Part shown: piece after piece, positions 7,174 through 15,530 of the stretch
Numbering within the stretch: position 1 is the first letter of the stretch
Layout: every line of letters begins with the position of its first letter
NCBI GenBank assembly: GCA_964489245.1
Contig: CAZAXU010000009.1
Location: 1 to 52,045, forward strand
Reading direction: 5' to 3'
DNA length: 52,045 bases
Source of the DNA: CAZAXU01 sp964489245
GTDB taxonomy: Bacteria > Bacteroidota > Bacteroidia > Flavobacteriales > Flavobacteriaceae
The notes under the pieces: model-generated
The model's database searches: none
What the model saw: only the letters and a program-made list of their open reading frames with translations
What the model was told of the DNA's origin: nothing
Position numbers and translations under genes: made by a program

Positions 7174-8169
7174 CTAAAACGGATATTCTGATATTTGTCC
7201 GGCTTGAACCATAATTATTCTAAACAGTAATCCGCCTACTAAAACCAAGATTGCAGGTAGAGCAGGAGGGATGTGATAGCCTTTCAGCTCTAATGCTTCC
7301 AGAATAAAAGGCAACACCAATCCGAATCCTACAAAAATCACCCAGAAAATTACGGTGAATTCACCTCCTAAGAATAAGTCTGCAGCAGATTTGAATGCTT
7401 CAGGTCCGGCTTGCATACCCATGATCATGTGAATGATAAAGAATAATTCAATTGCAATCAGAACCATGTCAATGGTTGACATCAATTTTCTTTCTTTTTT
7501 ATTATTGCTCAGCCACATCACAAACGCAGATCCTGTCGATACACCTGATGTTAAAAACAGGGGACCTAAAATAGGGTTGTTCCACAATGGATGTGCGTTA
7601 AAAGCAGACAATAAGATTCCGGTGTATATTCCTAATATAACGGATAGGAACAGTAAGATATAAGCAAATGTTTTACGATATTTTCTAAAAGTTAAAATAA
7701 CATATCTCGGAATCAACCAGTTGTGTTCCAATTTTTGAACTATTTTGACAATCCAATCCAAACGTTTCCAACCTCTTTCATGTAAATATACTTCGATATC
7801 GTCTATATAGCTCAATGGCCATAACAATGAGAAGATGCTTACGGCAACTAATGTCCAAGCTCCCCAAGACATGGGGGATTCTATTCTGAAGGTCATAAAC
7901 AGCTGCCAGACATACAGTTTGTGATGTAGATCATACACAAGAAGCAATAGTCCCACCATTATAATAACAAAAGTGAATATAGGAGCAATTTTTACCGTAA
8001 ACGGCATATCATCTTCTTTTCCTTTCAGATAATATATAGTTGCAAATAACAATATTCCGGCAGCCAATCCACCTAAAAACAAGTAGGCGGCAATTGGGAA
8101 TCCCCAAACGTGAACATGAGGGTAGAGCCCATGTATTTCTCGTACGGTTTGTAATAATCTTTCTTCCAT
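7174..8169 (-). CDS. psrC: NrfD/PsrC-like quinone-reactive membrane subunit
   Basis: 331 residues with about eight to nine membrane helices, typical of the NrfD/PsrC family that exchanges electrons between the quinone pool and the Fe-S subunit. The N-terminal segment HVWGFPIAAYLFLGGLAAG is characteristic. It ends 7 bases from the upstream Fe-S gene and sits in the order catalytic, Fe-S, membrane subunit found in Psr/Phs/Ttr-type complexes. Direction (sulfur reduction or sulfur oxidation feeding quinone) cannot be decided from the sequence; the nearby SQR and citrate lyase make either use plausible. Confidence 0.88.
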   Translation of the reverse strand: MEERLLQTVREIHGLYPHVHVWGFPIAAYLFLGGLAAGILLFATIYYLKGKEDDMPFTVKIAPIFTFVIIMVGLLLLVYDLHHKLYVWQLFMTFRIESPMSWGAWTLVAVSIFSLLWPLSYIDDIEVYLHERGWKRLDWIVKIVQKLEHNWLIPRYVILTFRKYRKTFAYILLFLSVILGIYTGILLSAFNAHPLWNNPILGPLFLTSGVSTGSAFVMWLSNNKKERKLMSTIDMVLIAIELFFIIHMIMGMQAGPEAFKSAADLFLGGEFTVIFWVIFVGFGLVLPFILEALELKGYHIPPALPAILVLVGGLLFRIIMVQAGQISEYPF

Positions 8170-8175
8170 AATTTC

Positions 8176-8709
8176 TTATTTTAAATAATAGATTTGAGGA
8201 GCAGTTCCTGCTTCCGGCAATAGTGTATAATTCTCTCTGCTTTTGATTAATTTAGATATTTCACTATCAGGATCGTCTAAATCACCAAAATGCATACAAT
8301 TAGTAGGACACACAGAAACACAAGCAGGATCCAAACCGTCTTCTACTCTGTGGTCACAGAAAGTACATTTGTCAACATATCCGTCCGGATGAAAATATCT
8401 TGCGTCATAAGGACAAGCTTCAATACAAGCGCCACAACCAATACATTCGTCATGGGTAACTTTCACAATTCCACCTTCAATCACGTGACTGGCACCGGTA
8501 GGACAAGTTCTCACACAAGGTGTGTCGTCACAATGGTTACAACGTTGTGATTCAAAATGCATAAATAAATTGGGGTATTCTCCCTTTGCAATTTCAATAA
8601 TCCAATCTCTGGAATAGCCCAAAGGAACATTATTTTCTGTTTGACATGCTACTACACAGTCTGCACAGCCAACACATTTGTTGACTTCTATAGCCATTGC
8701 GTATCTCAT
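8176..8709 (-). CDS. psrB: Four-cluster [4Fe-4S] electron-transfer subunit (PsrB type)
   Basis: 177 residues, no signal peptide; it would be exported piggy-back with the TAT-tagged catalytic partner. Four ferredoxin cysteine sets are visible: CVGCADCVVAC (Cys12-22), CNHCDDTPCVRTC, CIGCGACIEAC and CTFCDHR with CVSVC. This matches the 16-Cys PsrB/PhsB/DmsB pattern. The start codon overlaps the stop of the catalytic gene as ATGA (8706-8709), indicating translational coupling. It carries electrons between the molybdenum site and the NrfD-like subunit. Confidence 0.92.
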   Translation of the reverse strand: MRYAMAIEVNKCVGCADCVVACQTENNVPLGYSRDWIIEIAKGEYPNLFMHFESQRCNHCDDTPCVRTCPTGASHVIEGGIVKVTHDECIGCGACIEACPYDARYFHPDGYVDKCTFCDHRVEDGLDPACVSVCPTNCMHFGDLDDPDSEISKLIKSRENYTLLPEAGTAPQIYYLK

Positions 8710-10973
8710 GATTGTTCTTCTTTATTGGTTGGTTTTTCAGTTAAAATGGTTACGAAATTGTTTCGTAATCCGGTACCGCCTGTAACAGGATCCTTCTCGA
8801 TTTTATGAACCATTTCCGAATCGGAAATTCCTCTTCCGTAGGTTCTGGACATTTCCATTTTCTTGCCATCAACAAATATGCGTCCTTTGTTGCCAAATCC
8901 GTGAGGTAGAAATACGGAATCATGACGGATTCGTTCTGTTATGCGTACTTTTATAGGAAATGAGCTAACTTTTCCTTTAGGGTTTTTTAGCCAAACTTCC
9001 TGTCCGTTTTCAATGTCATATATTCTTGCTACTTTCGGGTTTACCCAAAGAGCGGGCTCATTTTTCAGCTCCCATAAGTTCGGGTTATTCAGTGTTCTGC
9101 CGAAAGTATGCATTGGCAAGCGTCCGTAGATCAAACGCAAAAATCCGGCAGGTGCTTCGCCGTGATCTTTATAAACCGGTAGTGGATCGTAGCCCCATTC
9201 TGCAAAATCAGTGGAAAATAATTCTATTTTTCCGGTATTGGTGTTGAACCAGAATTCTTCTCCCGGTTTTAAATACATAGGTGTTTTACGTGGAAAATGT
9301 TTTACTCCGATTTGTTTCATTTCTTCCATAGAACTGCCAACTTGTTTCAATTGCCAATCCAATACTTCTTCAAAATCTTCCCATTCGTAGAAATCTTTTA
9401 GCCCCAGACGAACGCCGATTTCACGAGCAATCCACCAGCCGGGTTTGCTGTCATATTTTGGCTCTACCGCAGGATAACGCAAAGCGATATTTGGCTGACG
9501 GTGGTGTGATGTTCTGATATGATCCAATCTTTCCAGATAAGTGGCTTCAGGCAAGACTACGTCGGCATAACCGGTAATTTCGCTTGGCATGGTATCTACT
9601 ACAACTATCAAGTCCTGGTTTTGCAATGCTCTTTTTACCTTATCTTCGGGTGGAATAGATTGCAACGGATTGGTGGCGGTAATCATTATCCCTTTTACTT
9701 TATAAGCTCCTTTATATTCGGGTAGCGCATGGTCTATGATTTCATTGGTAATTCCCATGATTGCCAGTTTATGCTTGTCACGAGAAATATCTTTCCAAGA
9801 CCATTTGGGTTTAGGGAATGGGGGGTGAGATTCCTTGGGCAATTTCATTTTTTCAGGAAAATAGAAACCGCCTTCTCTGCCCCAAGAGCCTAAAATTGCA
9901 TTTAAAATGGCAATGGCTCTGGTGCGTTGTGTATCATCGCCATACCAAGCGGTATGACGTCCGGGGTGAATAATCACTCTGGGCGATGCGCCTCCCATCA
10001 TGCGAGCTGTTTTATAGATATCTCCGGCAGGAATAGTGGTGACGGTTTCTGCCCATTCCGGAGTATATTTTTGAACATGGTCTTTGAGTAAATCAAATCC
10101 GTAAGTGTATTGTGCAACATAGTCTTTGTCATATAAGCCTTCATTAATGATAACATTTGTCCAAGCCAACAACAAGGCAATATCGGTAGAGGGTTTGATA
10201 GGAAGCCATTTGGTTGAATGAGCTGCCATGGTTGAAAAACGCGGATCAACAGTAATAATTGTTCCGCCTTTATCTATGAGTGCCGAAACTTCTTGCACGT
10301 GCCCGTTGTGCATATTTTCACCTATATGGTTTCCAATTAGTACCAAACAATCCGTGTTGCGCACATCGGTAGGTTCCGGTGAAGCTAGTCCGGCACCGTA
10401 AGTAGCAATAAATCCTGCCTCACGAGTAATCAAACATTGTGCTCCGGCAGGCTCTCCCATGGTATCGGAGCCCCAGGCTTTGAACAAGTGTTCAAAATGT
10501 GGTCCGGTTTTTCCATGAAATAACAAAGCCATACTTTCTTTGCCGTATTTTTTTTCAATATCCTTCATTCCTTTGACAATTACATCAAAAGCTTCTTCCC
10601 AAGAGGCTTCGCGAAACTCTTGTTTGTTGCCTTTTTTTACTCTAATCAGAGGTTTCTTTAGGCGGTCTTCGTCAAAATACATTCCTAATCCGCCTGTTCC
10701 GCGTGGGCATAGGCGCCCGTTGCTGTGCGGATCATTGTCGTTTCCTATTATTTTTCGGATTTTACCTTCCTTGTCCGTGTAAGTCCAACCGGCACAATTC
10801 CAAAAACAAACCTCACAAATTGTGGGTGTTTTAGTGGCTTCATTTTCCAACAAAGGTTTCTTTTCATCAGGGAAAAGAGATCCCCAAATGCTGGTTAATG
10901 GAGGAGTCATTGCCAGTCCGGCGGTTGCCGTTCCGGAAATTTTAATAAAATCTCTACGATTTAGTTTACTCAT
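8706..10973 (-). CDS. psrA: TAT-exported molybdopterin oxidoreductase, polysulfide/thiosulfate reductase type
   Basis: 755 residues, the size of PsrA/PhsA. A twin-arginine signal (RRDFIK, residues 6-11, then a hydrophobic stretch) sends it folded to the periplasm. One [4Fe-4S] cluster is ligated by Cys53, Cys56, Cys60 and Cys89. Cys180 in the segment AGAQCLITREAG is the likely molybdenum ligand. The C-terminal half holds the molydopterin-dinucleotide-binding domain (LIYGRLPMHTFGRTLNN). Being first in an operon with YedE transporters and rhodanese-fold proteins, the substrate is probably polysulfide, thiosulfate or protein-bound sulfane sulfur. Tetrathionate or sulfite chemistry (TtrA, SoeA relatives) is not excluded. 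Confidence 0.88.
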   Translation of the reverse strand: MSKLNRRDFIKISGTATAGLAMTPPLTSIWGSLFPDEKKPLLENEATKTPTICEVCFWNCAGWTYTDKEGKIRKIIGNDNDPHSNGRLCPRGTGGLGMYFDEDRLKKPLIRVKKGNKQEFREASWEEAFDVIVKGMKDIEKKYGKESMALLFHGKTGPHFEHLFKAWGSDTMGEPAGAQCLITREAGFIATYGAGLASPEPTDVRNTDCLVLIGNHIGENMHNGHVQEVSALIDKGGTIITVDPRFSTMAAHSTKWLPIKPSTDIALLLAWTNVIINEGLYDKDYVAQYTYGFDLLKDHVQKYTPEWAETVTTIPAGDIYKTARMMGGASPRVIIHPGRHTAWYGDDTQRTRAIAILNAILGSWGREGGFYFPEKMKLPKESHPPFPKPKWSWKDISRDKHKLAIMGITNEIIDHALPEYKGAYKVKGIMITATNPLQSIPPEDKVKRALQNQDLIVVVDTMPSEITGYADVVLPEATYLERLDHIRTSHHRQPNIALRYPAVEPKYDSKPGWWIAREIGVRLGLKDFYEWEDFEEVLDWQLKQVGSSMEEMKQIGVKHFPRKTPMYLKPGEEFWFNTNTGKIELFSTDFAEWGYDPLPVYKDHGEAPAGFLRLIYGRLPMHTFGRTLNNPNLWELKNEPALWVNPKVARIYDIENGQEVWLKNPKGKVSSFPIKVRITERIRHDSVFLPHGFGNKGRIFVDGKKMEMSRTYGRGISDSEMVHKIEKDPVTGGTGLRNNFVTILTEKPTNKEEQS

Positions 10974-11002
10974 AATAATGTATATCTAATTATTAATTTA
11001 CT

Positions 11003-11010
11003 CAAAAATA
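11003..11010 (-). promoter_or_regulatory. -7 element of the psrA operon (TATTTTTG)
   Basis: On the minus strand TATTTTTG matches TAnnTTTG, 30 bases before the psrA start codon. An upstream TTGC (in catattgcgacc) lies at roughly the expected -33 distance. It probably drives the eight genes down to the terminator at 3290-3327. Confidence 0.55.
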
Positions 11011-11084
11011 CTATGTAATATTAGGTCGCAATATGACAAAATACACTTTTTATCAATAAAAACGACAACATTACAATTTAAAAT

Positions 11085-11123
11085 AAATCTAAATAAAATA
11101 AGCCTGCTCAAAAGAACAGGCTT
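11085..11123 (-). terminator. Terminator of the porin gene
   Basis: A 7-bp stem (aagcctg / caggctt, 11100-11123) is followed on the minus strand by an ATTTTATTTAGATTT tract. It lies 46 bases after the porin stop codon and before the psrA promoter, so it separates the two units. Confidence 0.65.
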
Positions 11124-11168
11124 AACCAAAAAATACTAAATCAAAGAAGATTTAAATAAGAAAATCTC

Positions 11169-12530
11169 CTATTTTTTTGAAGAATCAAACAGCTTAGGTT
11201 GAACAATAAGCATGGTGTAAAAGAAATAGTTTTTTCCGGGGTCTGTGATTCCTTTCATTTTATTGAAATCATCTGTTGGCATTCCATAAGAGAATCCGTT
11301 CATCCATTTGATTGTTTTGTTCACTTTTCTGATGTAAGTAAAATCAATGGTATTGGCGAGTGCTCCTTTGTCAAAATTGACTACTGTGTTATTTGGTTTT
11401 ACTTTTTTGACGTTTGTTGCCAATGAAATATTGCTGAACCCAAATTTGAGTATATCTTTTTTACTGGCTTTGTAGCTTAATTCAAAAGCAAGATTCATTA
11501 AACCTCCGTTCAATGTGCTTTTGGGTACGACAAACCAATCCAAGTATCCTTCATAATAAGGGTGTCTTCCTCCATACAGCAAGTTGTAGGTATGAACTGT
11601 TTTGTTGTAATCAGCATCTGTATTTTTGGCATCGTGTCCTGAGAGATATTCAACTTTTCCGGATAGTTCCAGTTTCTTTTTCATTGTTCGATAGCCGAGT
11701 TGTGCCGTAAACATATTGGCAGAGATGCTTTTTCCCGAAATATTTTTTCCGTTTTGCATGAAAGCATTTCCTACGAAGAATAAACCGTCGGTTCCTTTTT
11801 TTGTTGCATTATAATTAATGTGTATTCCCTCTGTTCCTGTGATGTTAATCACATTTTTTGTTCCTTCTTTTTGATAGCCTGCAGCAATCCCCAAGAGAGA
11901 AACATATAATTTACCTATGCGTTTTTTGATATAGATGAAATTATGGGTCAGAATGGGGTTAACCGCTCCAAAATAGCCGGTTCCATCAGAGTAGTCGTTC
12001 CCAACCAAGTCGGCTTTTTTGCTGTTATAAGAGCCGCTGATGTCAAATCTCCATCCTGAGGCTTTATCGTCATGTGTATAGGTGATGGCATCATAAGTCA
12101 TGCCTGAATCCCACCAATTTCTCCAAGAAATATGGCGTTGATCATCATATTTGAGTTCTTGTCGTCCGATTTTTAAATTGTCGTTATTGCCAAACTTGAA
12201 ATTGATCCATGCCTCGTAAAGATCCGTATTGTTATAGTTTTTTCCAACCACACCGGTTCCGTTTACGTTGTTTTCGTCTCCCCAGATTCTGACGTCTTGG
12301 AAAGAGATTAGACTACTGAATTTTTCATTGTTGTAGCGTAGGTTTAAACGTGTACGCTGTCCTATGTGAAAAGCAGCATCGGTATTTTTTGCTACAGGTT
12401 TCTTGTAACCGTGCAAGGCTTGACCTCTGACACGATATTGCGCATCAATTTTAAATTGTGCATTCATACTTGCGATGAATATGAATGATATTGCACTGAG
12501 TAATAAATGTTTGAGTTTCATAATATTCAT
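11169..12530 (-). CDS. Outer-membrane beta-barrel porin (alginate-export-like)
   Basis: 453 residues. A Sec signal peptide ends near SMNA-QFK (about residue 24). The rest alternates short amphipathic strands and polar loops and ends in a typical strand, like alginate-export or OprB-like barrels. Repeated features such as QRTRLNLRYNN, KIGRQELKYDDQR and GRHPYYEGYLD resemble the porin family found beside sulfur or nitrogen respiratory genes in Bacteroidota. It lies between two sulfur-metabolism units and could admit small anions or sulfur compounds, but substrate is unknown. Its leader holds a hairpin containing AGGAGG. Confidence 0.75.
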   Translation of the reverse strand: MNIMKLKHLLLSAISFIFIASMNAQFKIDAQYRVRGQALHGYKKPVAKNTDAAFHIGQRTRLNLRYNNEKFSSLISFQDVRIWGDENNVNGTGVVGKNYNNTDLYEAWINFKFGNNDNLKIGRQELKYDDQRHISWRNWWDSGMTYDAITYTHDDKASGWRFDISGSYNSKKADLVGNDYSDGTGYFGAVNPILTHNFIYIKKRIGKLYVSLLGIAAGYQKEGTKNVINITGTEGIHINYNATKKGTDGLFFVGNAFMQNGKNISGKSISANMFTAQLGYRTMKKKLELSGKVEYLSGHDAKNTDADYNKTVHTYNLLYGGRHPYYEGYLDWFVVPKSTLNGGLMNLAFELSYKASKKDILKFGFSNISLATNVKKVKPNNTVVNFDKGALANTIDFTYIRKVNKTIKWMNGFSYGMPTDDFNKMKGITDPGKNYFFYTMLIVQPKLFDSSKK

Positions 12531-12543
12531 TTTTGGATTATAT

Positions 12544-12571
12544 TCCTCCTGTTCCTTCTGAAACAGGAGGA
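12544..12571. promoter_or_regulatory. Hairpin containing an AGGAGG site ahead of the porin
   Basis: A 10-bp stem (tcctcctgtt / aacaggagga, with an 8-base loop) lies between the double-rhodanese gene and the porin, both on the minus strand. Read on the minus strand, its 3' arm contains AGGAGG, 14 bases before the porin ATG. No T run follows, so it is a poor terminator. It may be an mRNA processing or stabilising hairpin, or it may sequester a ribosome-binding site. Confidence 0.5.
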
Positions 12572-12607
12572 GTAAATTAATTATTTAATATTTTAATCGG
12601 TTTATTT

Positions 12608-13654
12608 TTAGTGTACCAATTCTCCTTTTTCTACTTTGTAATTATGGATTTTTTTCCTTGTAAACGGATGCCATTTTTTCTCTTTTAGTTTAGAGTGCAT
12701 AAAACTATTCGCTCCGTATTTAAGTACACGTGCATCATATCCAAGTGTATTCAAAAAAGCAGCGACAAAAGAAGCATGTTGTCCTGTAAAGCAATATACT
12801 ACAACAGGTTTATCTGTTGGGAGTGTGTTGAGAAATGTGGTTGATGACAATGATTTCTTTGGTGTATATTGAATGGCACCGGGAAGATGTCCTTCTGCAT
12901 AGTGATCTTTTGGCCAATAGTTGACGACATAATATTTATCAGGATTGTTATAAACTTCTTCTGCAGAAACCAATCTGGATTTGAAAGAATCGTCAAGTGC
13001 AGCTTGTGCTCTGTTGTGTAAAATTTTAACGGCATCTTTTTCTCCGGTATATAATTTAGGATAAGCTCCCGATTTATTTTTCGGATTATCTTTGGTTTCC
13101 AATTTATTCAAATATTTGTCTGAAATATTCTTTAACCAATGTGTTTTTGCCGTTTTGATATCCCATGAACTCATACCGAATTTCATGGCATATACGTTAT
13201 CATAGCCCAGCAGATTTAATATTCCTGCAGCAAAACTTGCAGATTGACCGGAATAACAAACCATTACAATTTTGCTATAATCTTGTGGTGTGATTTTATT
13301 TTCAAAATAAGGAATAAGTTCACTGAATTTTACATTAACGGCATCTTTGATATGTCCTTCTTCATAACTTCCCGGTTTTCTAATATCGATGACAAGAAAA
13401 TCTTTTTTTCCCAGATTTTCTTTTACCTTATCAGAACCAATCATGGCAGGCACGTATGCGCTATTGATGAAGTTTCCGTTTTCCTCTAAATAGGTTAATA
13501 GTAAATCGAATTCATCAACTTCTTTTTGTGTTGTTTGTTCTTGATCGGTTGTTTGAACGTCTTGACTTTTTTTGTCGGGATTATTTCTACACCCGACTAG
13601 AAATAGGTTGATGAACAAGATAATTACCAATAAATTTCCAATTTTTGTTTTCAT
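12608..13654 (-). CDS. Double-rhodanese lipoprotein without tail
   Basis: 348 residues with lipobox LVGC (Cys22). Two rhodanese domains have intact catalytic loops, CYSGQS (Cys133) and CFTGQH (Cys288), each preceded by the IDIR/GH substrate-fold motifs. It is paralogous along its length to the tailed lipoprotein at 3341-4510 (shared ENGNFINS, NPDKYY, LPTDK and GANSFM segments), but stops after the second domain and has no Lys-rich SGGCG tail. It is transcribed divergently from SQR across a region with FNR-like palindromes. A periplasmic sulfurtransferase acting on SQR or Psr products is likely. Confidence 0.85.
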   Translation of the reverse strand: MKTKIGNLLVIILFINLFLVGCRNNPDKKSQDVQTTDQEQTTQKEVDEFDLLLTYLEENGNFINSAYVPAMIGSDKVKENLGKKDFLVIDIRKPGSYEEGHIKDAVNVKFSELIPYFENKITPQDYSKIVMVCYSGQSASFAAGILNLLGYDNVYAMKFGMSSWDIKTAKTHWLKNISDKYLNKLETKDNPKNKSGAYPKLYTGEKDAVKILHNRAQAALDDSFKSRLVSAEEVYNNPDKYYVVNYWPKDHYAEGHLPGAIQYTPKKSLSSTTFLNTLPTDKPVVVYCFTGQHASFVAAFLNTLGYDARVLKYGANSFMHSKLKEKKWHPFTRKKIHNYKVEKGELVH

Positions 13655-13679
13655 GATGTTTTGTTTAAGAATTATGTCC

Positions 13680-13687
13680 CGAAAATA
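13680..13687 (-). promoter_or_regulatory. Possible -7 element of the double-rhodanese gene
   Basis: On the minus strand TATTTTCG is one mismatch from TAnnTTTG. If transcription starts near 13675, the palindrome at 13711-13722 would be centred about 41 bases upstream, the usual class II activator position for CRP/FNR proteins. Confidence 0.35.
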
Positions 13688-13710
13688 ATTTACTATAATT
13701 GAGCGTTAAA

Positions 13711-13722
13711 TGATATATGTCA
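13711..13722. promoter_or_regulatory. FNR/CRP-like palindrome 1 (tgatatatgtca)
   Basis: TGAT-ATAT-GTCA is one base from the perfect palindrome at 13770-13783 and from the FNR core TGAT-N4-ATCA. It lies exactly 60 bases centre-to-centre from that site, in the divergent promoter region. Confidence 0.45.
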
Positions 13723-13769
13723 CAAATGTTACATAAGAATCATTTGTTGAACATTTTTGTTTCCATATT

Positions 13770-13783
13770 ATGATATATATCAT
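13770..13783. promoter_or_regulatory. FNR/CRP-like palindrome 2 (atgatatatatcat)
   Basis: This is a perfect 14-base palindrome containing the FNR core TGAT-N4-ATCA. It is centred about 29 bases before the expected SQR transcription start, overlapping the -33 region. A regulator bound here could repress SQR while site 1 activates the divergent rhodanese gene, or the two sites could act together. Confidence 0.5.
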
Positions 13784-13792
13784 TTTTTTTGT

Positions 13793-13800
13793 TACATTTG
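13793..13800 (+). promoter_or_regulatory. -7 element of sqr (TACATTTG)
   Basis: TACATTTG matches TAnnTTTG and predicts a start of transcription near 13806, just before the ATG at 13821. This rules out the in-frame ATG at 13770, which is part of the palindrome upstream of the promoter. Confidence 0.6.
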
Positions 13801-13820
13801 TGGCAAATAACAGAAAAACT

Positions 13821-15281
13821 ATGGCAAAAATTGTAGTACTTGGTGCCGGAATTGCCGGACATACCGCTTCAGCATATTTAAGAAAGTGGTTAAATAAGTC
13901 TCATGAGGTGATTGTTATATCACCTAATGAGTACTATCAATTCGTTCCCTCAAACATTTGGGTGGGAGTTGGACGGATGACCCCCGATCAAATTAGGTTT
14001 AAGTTGGAACCTAAGTATAAGAAATGGGGAATTGACTTCAGGAGAGCAAAAGCGCTTTCCATACATCCCGAGGGAGGAGACGGTTCTGAAAAGCCTTTTG
14101 TTACTATTGAATATGTTGCACAAGGGAAGGAAGGACAGAAAGAAACGATTGATTATGATTTTTTGGTGAATGCCACCGGTCCTGCACTTCGTTTTGATAA
14201 GACGGAAGGTTTGGGACCTCAACACGATACAACGGTATCGGTTTGCAGTTATGACCATGCAGCACATGCTTGGGACGAGTTGCAAAAGGTAATAAAAAAG
14301 ATGGAAGCGGGAGAAAATCAAAATATCGTTATAGGTATAGGACATCCCGGAGCAACTTGTCAAGGAGCGGCGTTTGAATATATTTTGAATGTTCATAATG
14401 AAATAAAGCGCAGGGGTTTGCAGAACAAAGCAAATATTACTTGGTTGACCAATGAATATGAGTTGGGAGATTTTGGAATGGGAGGTGCTTTTATCAAATA
14501 TGGAGGCTATGTCACACCTACAAAAGTTTTTACAACATCATTTCTTGCAGAAAGAGAAATTCACTGGATTAAGAGAGCAGGCGTGCATAAGGTAGATAAA
14601 AACAAGATATATTATGAAACTTTGGAAGGGGAATACAGGGATATTGATTATGATTTTTCCATGTTGATTCCTGCTTTTTCCGGTCCGGGCATTCAAGCTT
14701 TTGACAAATCAGGAGGAGATATTACGTCAAAATTGTTTAAACCCAACGGATTTATGGTTGTCGATGCCGATTATAGCAAAAAGCCTTATGAAGACTGGAA
14801 GGCGAGTGATTGGCCTGAAACCGTTCAGAATCCTGACTATCCGAATATTTTTGCGCCGGGTATTGCTTTTGCTCCTCCGCATACCATTTCAAAACCGCAT
14901 ACATCTCCGAATGGCACGGTGATGGTTCCTGCTCCTCCACGTACGGGAATGCCATCGGGTGTTATGGGAAAAATTGTGGCACAAAATATCAGAGATTGGA
15001 TTAAGAAAGGGAAACCGGTCATGAAACATAAGGCTTCAATGTCAAAGATGGGAGCGGCATGTATTGTCTCTGCCGGATATGGATTAACCAACGGAATGGC
15101 GGCAACTATGACAGTGTTTCCAATTGTTCAAGATTGGGAAAAATATCCCGAATACGGGCGTTCACTGAGATATACATTGGGCGAGCCGGGATTGGCAGGA
15201 CATTGGCTCAAGTGGTTCATGCATTATATGTTTTTGCATAAGGCAAAAGGATATCCTTTCTGGTGGTTGTTGCCGGAATAG
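13821..15281 (+). CDS. sqr: Sulfide:quinone oxidoreductase-like flavoprotein
   Basis: 486 residues. The FAD-binding motif is GAGIAGHTA (residues 8-16), with a second dinucleotide fold around VIGIGHPGATC and a C-terminal amphipathic region (HWLKWFMHYMF) suited to membrane contact. Candidate redox cysteines are Cys142 (VSVCSYD), Cys180 (GATCQGA) and Cys414 (GAACIVS). It oxidises sulfide to sulfane sulfur or polysulfide and reduces quinone. The larger size and distant cysteines fit one of the long SQR types rather than type I; flavocytochrome c dehydrogenase is the alternative. The start was chosen from the promoter position. It is probably co-transcribed with the small gene at 15335. Confidence 0.85.
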   Translation: MAKIVVLGAGIAGHTASAYLRKWLNKSHEVIVISPNEYYQFVPSNIWVGVGRMTPDQIRFKLEPKYKKWGIDFRRAKALSIHPEGGDGSEKPFVTIEYVAQGKEGQKETIDYDFLVNATGPALRFDKTEGLGPQHDTTVSVCSYDHAAHAWDELQKVIKKMEAGENQNIVIGIGHPGATCQGAAFEYILNVHNEIKRRGLQNKANITWLTNEYELGDFGMGGAFIKYGGYVTPTKVFTTSFLAEREIHWIKRAGVHKVDKNKIYYETLEGEYRDIDYDFSMLIPAFSGPGIQAFDKSGGDITSKLFKPNGFMVVDADYSKKPYEDWKASDWPETVQNPDYPNIFAPGIAFAPPHTISKPHTSPNGTVMVPAPPRTGMPSGVMGKIVAQNIRDWIKKGKPVMKHKASMSKMGAACIVSAGYGLTNGMAATMTVFPIVQDWEKYPEYGRSLRYTLGEPGLAGHWLKWFMHYMFLHKAKGYPFWWLLPE

Positions 15282-15334
15282 AGAAAAGATTTAATAGAAA
15301 ATAACTTAAGGCTAGTAGCCGATAAATAATAATT

Positions 15335-15508
15335 ATGGGACATAAGAAACATTTAACAAAATTCACACGAGGTTATACCGACTTTTCGTATGCTCCGGTT
15401 CCTACTGCATTTACCCGTTTTATGCGTAAATGTATATTGTATCAGGCATGGAGATGGTTGGTTTTAAACATAAAAATTCTGAGAATTGTGGCTTTCGGTC
15501 ACTCTTAA
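15335..15508 (+). CDS. 57-residue small protein downstream of sqr
   Basis: A short reading frame in the same direction as sqr, 53 bases downstream and ahead of a strong terminator. It starts MGHKKHLTKFTRGYTDF and ends KILRIVAFGHS, with an aromatic/arginine-rich middle (FTRFMRKC, AWRWLV) and one Cys at residue 33. Composition is basic and amphipathic, suggesting membrane-surface association. I do not recognise the family with certainty. The sensible composition and the terminator directly after it support a real gene co-transcribed with SQR. Confidence 0.6.
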   Translation: MGHKKHLTKFTRGYTDFSYAPVPTAFTRFMRKCILYQAWRWLVLNIKILRIVAFGHS

Positions 15509-15530
15509 TGGAATGTTTGAGAATTATAAA

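Noticed and set aside
8706..10973. Formate dehydrogenase or nitrate reductase
   Set aside because: The size, single N-terminal cluster, partner subunits and sulfur-gene neighbours fit the Psr/Phs group better.
13770..13820. In-frame ATG at 13770 as the sqr start
   Set aside because: It is part of the palindrome and lies upstream of the -7 element at 13793-13800; the flavin motif begins right after the ATG at 13821.
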